Below, piece by piece: positions 48,624 to 60,900 of a DNA stretch of 64,000 nt (the first letter of the stretch is position 1; every line of letters begins with the position of its first letter). Source of the stretch: Polydactylus sextarius (lineage: Eukaryota; Chordata; Actinopteri; Polynemidae); assembly GCA_016801845.1 (NCBI GenBank), contig CM028910.1, positions 18,010,629 through 18,074,628 of the forward strand, in the 5' to 3' direction. Made by a program: the position numbers and the translations under genes. Under the pieces are notes generated by a model. The model worked only from the letters and a program-made list of their open reading frames with translations. It was not told the DNA's origin and made no database searches.

Positions 48624-51183
48624 CTAAATACAAAGCACAGAAAAAACAAGGCATCACTTTTTTTTCTCTTTATATCACTTTTTTCAATATTTGCACCCTT
48701 AAATGCACCATCTGCCTCAATTATTCACAGTTTTTACACACACTCACACTGTTTTCTAATTAATGAAGGTGTAAATATTCTGGACTAGAATTTTCACACT
48801 TTTTTTTATTTATTATTGAAACAGGTGAAAACTGTGGCTTAGGTCTGTTTAAATTGTTCAAACTGCCCAAAGACAAATGGTACTGTCTTAGGAAACAGTG
48901 GACCATGTCAGCTTTAGGGACTTAAAATACAATAGCTATTATTCTTGCCCAGTATTTTTTGTTCAAGCTTGTTTTGAAGGAAAAAAAAAAGACCTAATGT
49001 GAGATTAAATAAGACATTAAAGCAGCCTCACATGCTGCTACTGTGGAGCTGAGAGAAGCCTCTGCTTTTGTTTTATTTGAATGCATTTAAAAACACCAAC
49101 TACTTCACTGTCACAACTTCCTGCACTGCTCTTGTATCATTTTCTCTCTTTTTTTTTCTCTTTTTCTTTTGATGTTTTTGACTTATTTTCTAAATATATA
49201 GAGTTTATCCTCATTCTGATTTACCATGACCACCACAGCTGGATAGCAAGTTGTTTATCAGACACACAGCCACCAGAGCCAGGAGGTAAATCAAGCTACC
49301 ATCCCTCTCAGCCTGCCATCATGCTCTGTTACACACTGGTTTCACTAAATCTAGACCAAAGTAACCTCTCTGCATTGCTGCATAGACGACAGTGATGGTG
49401 TATGTAGCACTTCTGCTTCCACGGACTGAAAGTCTCTGGTGTCATCATGTGTTGGGCAAGGCTGTCATTGAACTCTGACCTGAGGGAATCAGAGTGTTGT
49501 AGTGTTGTGGACTGTCCTGTATCCAAAAAGTAAATGTGGATTCAAGCTTACCTCATAGTTTCTACAGACTGAATAATTTGAAGCTGCTCTATGAAAAAAG
49601 GTAGATGATGTGATTATAATGTGTCTAATACAGCATCTGACACAGGACAGAACATTATTTAACCAACTCCTACAATCACATTAGTTGAAAAGATACCCTA
49701 TTGTGGAAGCATACCCGGTCCAGAGTCACTTCTCTTTGACTGACGTCGACTCACTTGAGCGACAAACAATGAAATGCTCGACTGCGCTAATTTAAGAGAG
49801 GAGACGCAGTTAGGACAACAACCGGTGTGGAGAGGAAGAATAAGAAAATAGAGAATGGGGAGGGAAAGAGTGAGAGAGAGAGAGACAGAAAGACAGAGAG
49901 GGATGAGGTGAGGGTACAAAGAAGAAAAGAGACGCAAAACAATGAAAGAAAGAATGAAAAAAAAGAACAAAAAAGAAAGGCAAATGTCATTAAAACGGAT
50001 ACCACGTCGCACAATCCGACTGTGGTGCCTTGGCTTTAGTCATAGCTAAGTGAACAGAGAATGGCGGCGTGCATGAATTGTTCTACTGCTGCGACTAATG
50101 GCAAAATCACTGCAGTGTAAAATAGAAATTTCAGACTTGATTAATTTATGTATTTATGGACGAGACATTTTTTCCCTGGGATAATTTTGTTATGCATGTT
50201 GTTGCACTCTCAAATTGGCCTGACTATTGCGAGATGTTGAAATCAAGTCTGAGGAGTTAGCTCACACAAAAGGAGAGTACTGGGGACTTTGGCACAACTG
50301 CGAAATGTCAGGAGCTGTTCTGGTGATGCAATGCCAGAACAATATCAGCAGTGAAGGGTGACTACCTCTGACAATGTCCCTTGAGATTTCAGACTGAGAG
50401 GAAGAGTTTTCCTGGCTCTACAATTCTCAGTACAGTGTCTATGGGAAGTTAGGGGGAAGTCATGAGGGAGAGGCAGATCTGATGAGACAAATGGGATGGT
50501 AAAAAACACTGGTTAAAAATTCCCGAGCCACTCTTTTGAGTGTGAGATATGACTGAACCCCAAAGATGACCTCATTCCCAAAAAATAATATGATCCTATA
50601 AACTGCTTAGCTGCTCAGGACCAAGTTGAGCTCAAACACGTCCCCCGTTTGGCCTCCAACAAAATTACGTTTCACTCTGTTTGCTGGGAATTAAAACGAG
50701 CTGAACTCAATCTGAACTATGCACACAAAAAAATTATTTTCAGTTTATTCTATTTGACTTCGTGCTACTGTGTTGACTCAGGACATTAATTGTGTAATCC
50801 AGCCTAACTGTTCAGTGCTTTCTTTTCTTTTCTTTTCGCTATCCTTCATTCTTTTCTGGTTAACTGCCAATTCAGCTATGGCACTGTGATCTAATCCAGT
50901 CCAATCCGTACAGCTCAGTTTTCTAATCTATCCAATTTCATTCTACAGTGCAACCACATACACGGTTTTACTGTATTGATTATATTCTGTTTTGCACTGC
51001 TATACACTGTTCTATGTTTGGTGTTTAGTGCCTGGTCCCAACTAGTTTAGTAAAATGTCTGTTCAGCACAAATTCCAACTCTGTGACTCTGTAACTAAAA
51101 GGATTTCCAAAAATGATCCACAACAAGCTGAGCTCAACTTTGAGGTGGTGAAGGTGCAGAGTGTGAAGATGGGTGAGACTTAC
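48624..51183 (-). other. ptprs: ptprs intron 4-5
   Basis: No coding exon is recognised. There is a purine-rich plus-strand stretch at about 49825-49980. Nothing else stands out. Confidence 0.6.
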
Positions 51184-51307
51184 CCTCAATGGGAGCCAGG
51201 ATGACACGGGAGTGGTCATAGGCGATGACGTTGGCGTAACGATTTTTGGGCTTGTTCACCTCCAGGTTGGAGTGTTCCCAGGTGAACTGCTGGCCTGGAT
51301 CGATCGA
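51184..51307 (-). CDS. ptprs: PTPRS coding exon 4: D1 start with KNRY loop
   Basis: 124 nt, phase 0 start after cgctgtcag, ending with one base (G) before gtaagt. It reads SIDPGQQFTWEHSNLEVNKP and then KNRYANVIAYDHSRVILAPIE. KNRY is the phosphotyrosine-recognition loop of an active PTP domain, in contrast with KNRL in D2. Confidence 0.96.
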
Positions 51308-51805
51308 CTGACAGCGGGGTGGGGTGGGGACAGAGACGGGCAGAACAAGTACAAACAAAGAAGAAATCAGAAAGAGCTGTGAGAGAAGTTGGACAATAAC
51401 AATATCAAACAAATGTTATCAAAGAAAGAGGAGGAGATGGCGGGGCAAAGAGAGATTGAGAGGTTGATTTCCTCAAAGGGAAAGGTACATGGTATCATGC
51501 AGATCTGCTTGCTGGCTGCTTTAAACGCTGACAGCAGCTGCACACATTACATTATCAAGATCATTAATGTAGCTAGTTCATAATGACAAATAACAACATT
51601 GATGAGGGCGGCGGCTCTTCCTCTCGAGAGGAGGGAGCGGAGCGAGGACTGACACTCGAGTGACAAATTCATCCGTCTGTTCAAAATACAAGAACTACAA
51701 ATAAATATTCTGTTCCCTTGTCAGGTTAATTAAGTATTCCATTATGAGTTGCTGATGGAGGCTTGAAGGATATTTGCGGTTAGGCTTTAACATGGGTGAG
51801 GCGAT

Positions 51806-51808
<3 letters not shown>

Positions 51809-51838
<30 letters not shown>
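51809..51838. repeat. (GA)n microsatellite
   Basis: This is an uninterrupted GA run of about 30 bases in a ptprs intron. Confidence 0.9.
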
Positions 51839-51840
<2 letters not shown>

Positions 51841-52639
51841 CTCGGTCGGGCTGAAACGTGATCTAACAATTTGCACATATATCACTATAACAATCAAAGC
51901 TTCCTTTGATTTTGGCATCTTTCCATCTTTGTTTTCCCCTTTTCTTTCTGCCCTCTCTTCTCTTCTCTGTATTCCTCACTCGTTGTCCCTATTTTCTTTA
52001 TCTGCGTCTTTCCATCTTCAAAGTCTTCCACATTTTTATTCACACTTCTTTGTCTCTTTATCGGCCTCTCCATCTCCCATCTCCTCTCAGATATTTGCCG
52101 TCCCCCTCTATGCAGCAGTCACCCACCCACTACCCTCTTATTTTCCATTTCTTTCTAGATTACCTTAAAGCTGCGAATGCGTGTGTATGTGTGTGAGTTC
52201 CTGTGAAGATTGGGGTCACTTCCCTAAAACATTCCTCAGTTCAAAATTGAAAAGCACATCAATTGATTCAAGAACCGGTTGAATAATGATGACTTAAATT
52301 CTTTCTGTGGCAACTAGAACCTCTCCCTCTTCCTCCTCTGTATGATCCATGTTGACATGTTTGAAGATGAATGACAGTTCCTGTCAAGAGGACAGGGTTT
52401 TGGGACATGGCTGTTAACTCTGACAGTAGAAAGACAACAAACTCTATAGCTTCAGTATCGTCGGGTAAAACTCTGGCTGCCTTTTCTTTGCCGTTTGTAT
52501 GTCAGATTATCTCCTCTTCATCATTGCTCTCCAGCTGTGATGCTATGCGCTCTATCCCCTCACTGAATCCTCATCATTAACCGAGCCTCCCCACCTCATC
52601 TCTCTCCTCTCTCCCTTCTTCCTTCCATTTTTCCTCCTC

Positions 52640-53240
52640 CCTCACTTCCCGCCTGGCTAAAAACCAATCAGTCAAAGCCCCGTAGAGCTTCGCTTGGCAA
52701 GTTGGGGCCCCCCGGACGAGCAGCCATTCATCAAGAAAATAACAAAATTAAAATTACACTTCTCTATTTAATTTGGTCATTTATTTTTCGTGCGGGGTGG
52801 CTGTGTGAAGGGGGCAGGGAGAGAGAGCGAAAAAGACAGAGTAGGAGAAGAGACAGGCAGCCACTTTAATGCTCTCTCTCAAAGCCAAGTAATTAGAAGT
52901 TGTAGCTGTAGCATAGCATCAACTTTGGCATCATGTCTTTCGTCTCTCTCTCTGCGAATGGAACAAGCTTGTCCATTTGGTACACAGCCCGGATGTGGAT
53001 TTATGAATAATAGATACCCAAGAAATACTGGATTGCTATGAGAAGTCATTATCCAGCATCCACCGGCAGGCATGATGACGGCAATCTTTGCTGGGGTACC
53101 CGCTTCCTACCTTGGCCTGGCGTGCGGTGCGGCGACAGGCTCAGTGATTTAGGGATGGCGAGAAGGGGATATTGCTTGTATGCAAACGAGAGCTGATTCA
53201 GCGCTCCTGATTTCTAATCAACTCTGGTGTCATTTATAAC
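52640..53240. promoter_or_regulatory. Candidate intronic conserved non-coding blocks
   Basis: Two stretches (about 52640-52790 with aaaaccaatcagtcaaag and aacaaaattaaaattacact; about 53040-53240 with gatttctaatcaactctgg and tgtatgcaaacgagagctg) have high-complexity, non-repetitive sequence with CCAAT, TAAT and ATGCAAA cores. This fits intronic enhancers but is inferred from texture alone. Confidence 0.22.
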
Positions 53241-53754
53241 CGCCGTGGTCTCAGAGCTCAGACAGCTCAGTTACTCCTACTCCACACACAAATGCACACA
53301 TACGCACATGCATACTATGTTAAGGGCTGACTGCCGGTGTACTTTCCTCCAAAAACACATTAGCAGAGTTCTGCTGATAACACCAGACTATATCTCCATT
53401 ATAGAAGAAAGTTAAATGTTGTGTGAAGCAGTTTTCCAAAAATGTTCAAAACAGGACACAATGATCTTTTTAAACAGATGTTAGATACTTTACAGTTGAA
53501 TGAGCAAAGCAAAGAATATGAGACATCTGCAATAAACAACAAAAATAATTTTTATATAGTCGAAAATTATTTTTGAATTTTTCTAAAGTTGTGGAAGCAC
53601 TATCAGCCTGTCAAAAAGACTTAGAGGAAGAGAAACTGGCATTTTCCCTTGGGGGAAAAGAGGTACTCTTGTTTCCCCTCACAGTGAAAACACAATCAGA
53701 CAGAAATCGATACTTAGATGAAACTTTGAGCTTTGAACCTTTGGGCCAACTCAC

Positions 53755-53852
53755 CTCATATTCCTGTGAGAGCTTGAGGTTGTCATTGGCCTTGAGAAGC
53801 TCTGTGTGTTCAGCCAGTTCTGAGATAGGGATGGGAGGATGATTCATCATAC
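53755..53852 (-). CDS. ptprs: PTPRS coding exon 3: juxtamembrane wedge to D1
   Basis: 98 nt, starting with two bases (GT) after gcaagcag and ending in phase 0 with GAATATGAG then gtgagt. It reads MMNHPPIPISELAEHTELLK and then ANDNLKLSQEYE. LKLSQEYE leads into SIDPGQQ of exon 4. The first codon is completed either by G of exon 2 (Gly) or by A of the cassette exon (Ser), so both splice forms are in frame. Confidence 0.95.
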
Positions 53853-56800
53853 CTGCTTGCCAAAAAAGATTGGAGAGAAAAATTCCACACAAGGGAAAAA
53901 AGGAAAGAAAGTTGATTAGTGTGGTAGACAGGACACAAGTTCAGAGCTTGAAAAAAAAAAAAAACACAATTTATGGGTGACAGTTTCTTGCTGACATAAA
54001 AATGGAAGTTGGTTTTTAGTAGTGAGGAAGCTTGTGCAGAACATGGTGAATATCACACACAGCAAAATGTAATGACTGGTGATGTTATAGGCACTTGATG
54101 GGACCAGGCCAGAGCTCAATAAAATGGCTTCGTTTGTCAAGCAAGGCTGATTATTTGCCAAAGAAGCTGGTAGCATACACCCACAGACTAAATTGTATTA
54201 ATTCCCCAAATGGCCATAATGCTGAGAGACAGATGGACCAATAGGACCAATAGTTTGCCGAGTGTCGCCAGGGAAAAGCCCAGACCAATTTTGGCTCAAA
54301 CATTCAGTGGTATCAATAAAGTTTAATAGCTTGGGAAATTATTTTGAAAAAAAAAAAAAAAAGGATGGAGGATGAAAAATGCAAGGTTTTGATGGTGGAA
54401 TCACAGACAAGAGGCATGACAGTCCCTTTTTACTCTTTGATTCAGTGGAATGCTTATGTTGACAAAAAGATTGTCAAAGGAAGCATTTCCTTTTAGCATG
54501 GCTGCTATCATCAAAAAAGAAGAAAATTCAATACTGAATCACTTATTGGTGGGGAAAAAACACTTTACAGTGAAAACAAGTCTTTAAAGATGATGTTATT
54601 TTAAGCAGATCTGACAAATTCAAGTCAACTTTGCTATTTCTTGTAATCTATAAATGGATGTTATATAAAATAAATACATCTAACATTTAAATGTTCAACC
54701 AATCAAAAAGAGAGAGTAGAGAAAATGTATGGAATGGTATTTCGATCTGAATCAGATCCCATGGGCCTGTTTCGACTATATCCTTAATCTATAATGCTCT
54801 TGTTGTGCTGTATTGTTAACATAGTGAGTGAGTTTTGACTGTTGCGTCTATAAAAAGGTGCTTATTCTTGAACAGAGCCCTGACCTGGGGGCTCATGTAA
54901 AGGGAGGTGGGAAGGGGGAGAAGGGGCTTGAGGAGTGTGAGTGATGCTGGGTGACACAGTGAGCTGCTCCATTCCAGCCTGCCAGTGAAAAGCAAGCGAG
55001 CTACTGTTTCTACCCTCTCCCACTTCTCTCCAACCAAGTCAACACTGGCTCCAAGATGAACTCTGCTTACTTCCACAATCACAAAATAACATTCTCAGTT
55101 GCAAGTCCGATACGTTCTCCTCCCAAGTCCCCCTGAATAATTTCTCACAAAGAACTAGCTCTTTAGTTGGGTGAGAAAATTGTTAGATTTATTTATTTTT
55201 TTTGCTAGTTCCAGTATCCAGTGAATATTGTGTTGCTGCTGCTACATGATTATCAGCACCGCTGTGCACTCCAGTCACTAATCCATTTAGGAGCATAATG
55301 CTGAGGCCATGTAATGGAATATGGAGCAGTCATAGATTGTGGCTCCGTCCCAGCATGTGGCTGGGCAATATTTAACGCCTTCATATTTTTAGTAAGATGC
55401 CTTTTTCCTGCTGAGTGACAGGGTCAAAAGTCATAAAAACATGTTGACCTCTGCATAAGATCTCTTTACAAAAGGAAAAAAAAGTTACCCAGCTTAATTG
55501 GGTGTGCAAATCGACATAATCACATTAACTATTCTTAACAGTTCTTTTTTGACAATGCTTAATATCCCCTCCTCCACTGTCAAGGGGGTCACTGCTGATT
55601 TGGTTACTTTTGTTGTTCCTAAGCAGGAGAGCCCAACTCTCTGTGCTGACAGTCTTCATTAGTGATGGTAATTTATTTTACACAGAGACGACAAAGTGGT
55701 GGTGTCAATTACATGAAGATTAACAAAGATTACAATGCATATATGAGACAAATGGAGATGACACTGGATGGCGTGACATTCTCCGGAAAATGAATGGACA
55801 CACTGGATTAACGGACAACTTGACTAAGAGTTGCAACAAACACCCATGCTCTTCTTAATGGGTCTTTTAAATGATGTTTGCAGAATTGGTAGTGTTCTCC
55901 TATTTTTCCAAAATCTATATTAAATATCTATTTCAATTCAATATCTAAATGAACTCAAAACAAAACCTTATGACATAACAGCGGAACTCAAACTGTAAAC
56001 TGTAAAAACTGTAAAAACTCAAACTGGACAACACAGTGTGTTTATTCATACTTCAGCTACTTAATGAGCTAACACAGAGATGCCTATTGTGGTGGCGTTA
56101 CTTTGGGATAAGGCAGAGTTATTAATTGTGGGAATTTTGATTCCTCTTTTTTATGATGAGCATCATGAAAAAAAGGAAATATTAGACATTAAATTTGGTT
56201 GCCAGTTTACTTGCCTCGAATTGAATTGGAAAACGTATCAGGAGCTATGAGCAAAATAAGTAAATGCATATGCAAATGAGGGGCCCTCACTTCTCCTTGA
56301 GAGAACAAGAGCGGGCTGTTTGAGAGGAGATCAAAGAATGTTTGTGTTGGGTTTCTGTGTGTGTGTGTGTGTATTTTGTGAGCTCTTGTGTGTGTGAGTT
56401 ACAGACATTCTCAGACTCCATCAGTTCCTTGTGGTTTGTGTTTACTGCCCACATTATTGTCTGCATGCATAAGTGCCTGCTGTAGTTAGAGAGATATATC
56501 AGGCCAAAGTGTTTACATATACATCCAAATAAACCATGATGCACTGCCACTGGGACAGGCTGAAGGTTATACATCCCAGTGGGTTCTTTTTAGCTCTCAG
56601 ACTTAGTTTCTCAGAATATTTTAGAGAAACTTGTATGAAAACTATTTGAATACTTAAAATTGAAAGATTCTTAACTGTTATTTTACCTTTATCCCACTTT
56701 GGCCTGTGCCAGCATAACTGGTAGTTATAATCCTTTATATTTGCACAGATGAGCCTCACAGCTCTGCTATCTGTTTGTGCATCCACTTCTCACTCTCTCT

Positions 56801-57940
56801 CTTTCCTTCTGTTCTTTTCCAGCCTCAACCATTTGTTTTGTTCTCAAGACAAATGAGTCAACCATGCCTGATTTGTTCTTGTATTCATTTTGGCATTTAT
56901 ACACTGCACTGCAAGTTGTGCAAGTGTTTATCCAAGAGGAGATTTACTTTCAAAACTATGCTTTGCCATGACCTGTATTCTGGCAAAGTCACTCAAGGAC
57001 AAATTGTTGTTATACCCTACCCCCACTCAAAGACTCGCATCCTCCTCTTTAACACAACCCCCCTCCTCACTCATGGATTTTCCCTATCCATGTACAGACA
57101 TTTTTCCCACCGCAATCAGCAGTCTGATCAATGAACACAGAAAAACAAACTGGCATCTAATTACACATTTCCAATCCCCAATCTGCAGTCAATGCACCTG
57201 AGAAATATAATGATTCTTCTGGATAAAGTCAAACTATTTTCTTTTCAAAAGCAAATTCATGAGGTCGTGTATTTTCAGTCTAAAAAAGGACGGCATCTGT
57301 CTCTGAATAAGCAAACAAAATAAAGGAGGGGGAGAGAAAATGAGGGAGACAAAAAGCAGAAAATCTGCTTTTTCTCTTCGATGAACCTTTAGCAGTGAGC
57401 AGCGAGAGCGGGCGATCAAATGTCGAGCCATTGTTTGCCACTGCTTTAATTAATTCTGCTCGTTATCTCCGAGTACGTAAAAAAAAAAAAAAACCTCTGT
57501 TAGATCAGAATGGAAATGGAGCAGTGGTCGTGAAGGAGGAGGAGGAAGGAGAAGGGAGAACAACAACAACAACAAGGAGGTGAGGTAGGGGAGGGAGGGG
57601 TAGTGGGATAACAGATTGTAACCCTGTAAAAAAAAACACCTCTCAACCATCTCTACATTAGCAGAAGTGATCACACAGGTTATTTATGCATGGTGGATTA
57701 ATGCATAGCCAACAGCCCAAGTGAATATTGTGACTGACATCCAATTAAAGAAAGAGAAAAAAATAGCTCAGTATACCAATAGAAATCAACATCAAATTAA
57801 TTAGAGTTGAATTTTTTGCTGCATCATGTGAAATAAACAAACAAATGCAAATTATGTACTTGTAAATGGAGGCAAGCAGTGCTGGGAAGAGAAAAAAAAA
57901 ACAAAGCTGGTACGCAGATGCTAAAAGCATAGAGACTAAC
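53853..57940 (-). other. ptprs: ptprs intron between exon 3 and the cassette exon
   Basis: About 4.1 kb with no further coding exon recognised. There are poly(A) runs near 53950 and 54350 and at 57480-57493. A block at about 57370-57480 (ttaattaattctgctcgtta) may be conserved non-coding sequence. Confidence 0.55.
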
Positions 57941-57988
57941 TTTCATAGTCAAAATCTGCTTCACTCTGAGGACTGCTTAGACCAGAAT
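57941..57988 (-). CDS. ptprs: PTPRS 48-nt alternative cassette exon (juxtamembrane insert)
   Basis: A gttctttacag acceptor and a gttagt donor bound 48 bases that code, in phase 1 at both ends, for SGLSSPQSEADFDYE. With the neighbouring exons this reads FQTP-DSGLSSPQSEADFDYES-MMNHPP. Human PTPRS has, in its longer form, an insert starting DSGL and ending FHFES at the same place, so position, phase and end residues match. Skipping it gives FQTPG-MMNHPP, also in frame. The insert is Ser-rich and acidic and lies between the membrane and D1, where it could alter dimerisation or partner binding. Confidence 0.8.
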
Positions 57989-60900
57989 CTGTAAAGAACA
58001 GCAAACATAAAGGGAAAATGGTTTCAAAAGGCTGTAATGCAATAGAGAAGGCTATGTAGAAAGAAAACATAAAAATGTGCAAAATGATAAAAGACCATGA
58101 AATAACATACAAAGCAATACTACATTATTGTACCATTAGTGTGGCCTGAATGACAGATTTTAGCTGCAACTGATAAAGTAGAGGAAACTTTTTTGGATCA
58201 TTCCAGACTTTCCCTTCTGCTCCCAAATTCCAATCAGTGGCACGGTCCTTCTCAGAGCTGACTGGTTAGCCATAAGCATCAGCCCCTGCTTAGAAATGCT
58301 ATATCAATGTTCACAGAGATTAGGATAAGAAACGAAAAAAGAAAATTTGCTATCTTTAAGCTTTCATAAACACCAGTTGGAGGGGGGTAGTGGGCATTGA
58401 CAGGAATCAGAAATAAGATGGAGAATGGAAAAGCCAGCTTATGTTTCCGGGTGAAAACTAACCCTGAAAGATTCCTTTGTCTGCAGTTTGGTGCCGAAGC
58501 ATTGGGAGTGAAAGGTGTGGAAAAGTGTCTGCATTCTTGGCTGACAGCTGTGGAGCCAGAGCTGACGGGAGTCAGAGGTCTGAGGAGTGTGGTGATGGTT
58601 CAAAGTCTTATCTGCTCCAGAGGAGAAGTCCTCTGAGGCTTCAGCCAGCTGATGCTATGTCCAGGTAGACTCAAGTCTCCACGACTGTTCAAGCAGAAAG
58701 GAGCCATCTGTGACGACGTTAACTGGACATGTGGCTAAGAGATGCAGTTTGATGGGATGTGGGCAATGTGCCCATCAAGTAAAGAGAAATAAATTGTCCC
58801 AGGGCCAAAGGCTGAAATTTGATCAAGAGGGTTCCTTGATGATAAGAAAGGATCACATCAACCAAAGATGGCAACTTTGATCCATAGGAAGCAAATAATT
58901 TGTTCCTGAAATTAAGAAAATGGAAGAAAAAGGAAACATAACTTGTGGACACGGTGAGGAAAATAACTTTGTTTTTCTACAAGAAATGTGTTGTTTAGAA
59001 GACTTCACACTGATAGCAAAAGGCAGCAAAAAGACCATTCCCTTTTGGGGATTAAAATGGGCTGTGCAATTTTTTTGTTTTATAAAACAAATTACCACAG
59101 TTATAGTTTATGACAGCCTTTAAAGCTCAATTCTAAAATATTAAAGTTACAAGACTTAGTTTTGGTGATTTTTATCTTTTGTCAACGTCTTTGTGAGAGG
59201 ACATCAGCGAATGGCACCAAATGAGTGAAAAAAGATGAAGACATTGAACATTCCCCTCTCTCTAATTGATTTGTGACAGTGACTAATTAAACCTAGTGGG
59301 GGGTTCTCTGATCCACTGTCTATAAACGTCATTCATCACAGCAGGGGAGATGTACAGACATGTCTGATTATGTTTATGTCTATGTGTGTGCTGTGTGTTT
59401 TGATAGACCTGTTTGTGGAGGAAGGCACCACTGTTGCAGTCGTTGCTGTAGTGTGGAGAAACAAGCAGGCTGGTGATGCATGCAAACAATTGGCTTGGGT
59501 GTCTGAGGGTTTTGCAAGTATGTGAGACTCTGAGATGCTTAAATGTGAAAGATACTTCTCATGACAGAATTATGGGTGCATGCAGTGCCATATACAATGC
59601 ATTATTGGAAGTGGGAGATAAAAAGAGAATGTATAAATAATATCAGAGATGTGCTGAAGAGAGAACCCCATGAGACTCAGTTCACACATCTTTAATTTGC
59701 AGTGTGACTTTTTTTGTTTCAACTTTTCCCTTAACAGTTATAATAATGTTGAATTCATATTACTTGGCACAGTGGGGTATATGAAGCAGATGATGGAAAG
59801 ACATATATTGCTGATGTAGCTTGTGAATATCACCAACTGTTCATAGTCTGACAGCTTTTTAACTTTAATACTAATATGAAAAGATAAAAAAAAAAAATAG
59901 TGGGAAAACTGAAAAAAAAAAACAAATGATTGAAAGAAGGGTTCTTATAGCAAAAGGGACAGGCGGGTGGGTGAGGGTGGTGGGTTGGGAGCAGAGTGTG
60001 TTGCTTGGTTGGAGATAGGCAGTAGATATCCATTGAGTCGTGCTGTTTCATTACTTTGGCCCCATTTGCCAATTAAACCCCAGGCACCAATGAAGATAAT
60101 GACAAAACGAGCCACTCTGTGCCCCGAGAAGTTATGGAATGTCACTGTGACCTACAGGCCAAAATCCTAATCTACAATCATGCACAGACAGGCACACAGA
60201 ATGGACGCAATCCTAAATGCATTATCCATAGATAACTTATATGAGGCCTAATAAAAAACATATTTTTTTGTTCTCCAGCATTGAGGATCACTGAGCACAC
60301 ATTGCCAATGTGGCATATGCTCGGTTGGATTGGAGAAGCCTGTGATACTTGCACTGGGAGTATGCTCATTTGAACAATAGTCGCTATTAGCTGATGGGGA
60401 TGTTCACAAATGCTCACCGGCCCACTTAATTGGGCTAAAATGTCCATTCAAATTAAATTCCTTGGGTGTGGAGATAACGACATCACCCAGTTCTCTGGAA
60501 CAACAGCAGTGCTGTCAAATGAAAATACTCATCATATATAAAAAGGAGTCTCAGTATGTATTGGTGAATGGTATGGAAGAGAGCAAGAGACTGTAACAAG
60601 GATTTCTATTATTTAAGGAAGGGAGGAGGACAGTTGAGGGCATGGTGGAAAGTCAGAAAGACAAATAGTGAGAAGGGCCATTATAACCTTGTCATTATAG
60701 GACCACTGATAGGGGCTCTGAATACTAAGCAAGATAAAGATGAGGACTGTAAATTGAACATCCACATTTCTGTGCATAAGTGGGTTTGTGCATCTCCTTT
60801 CATCCTAGTATCTCTCTTCTCTAAAGGGAAGAAGTCAGTTTTTTTAAAGATACAGACTCAAGGCAGCATTCCTGGTCTCCCAGAGAAGCTGAAGAGAAAT

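Larger units (their letters stand above)
51308..53754 (-). other. ptprs: ptprs intron 3-4
   Basis: No coding exon. It contains a (GA)n microsatellite at 51809-51838 and two non-repetitive blocks (about 52640-52790 and 53040-53240) that look like conserved non-coding sequence. Confidence 0.6.

Noticed and set aside
49025..49045. 9-base microexon candidate between ag and gtgag in ptprs intron 4-5
   Set aside because: It would insert VAA/C residues unlike the family; the missing residues are fully explained by the upstream acceptor at 48623.
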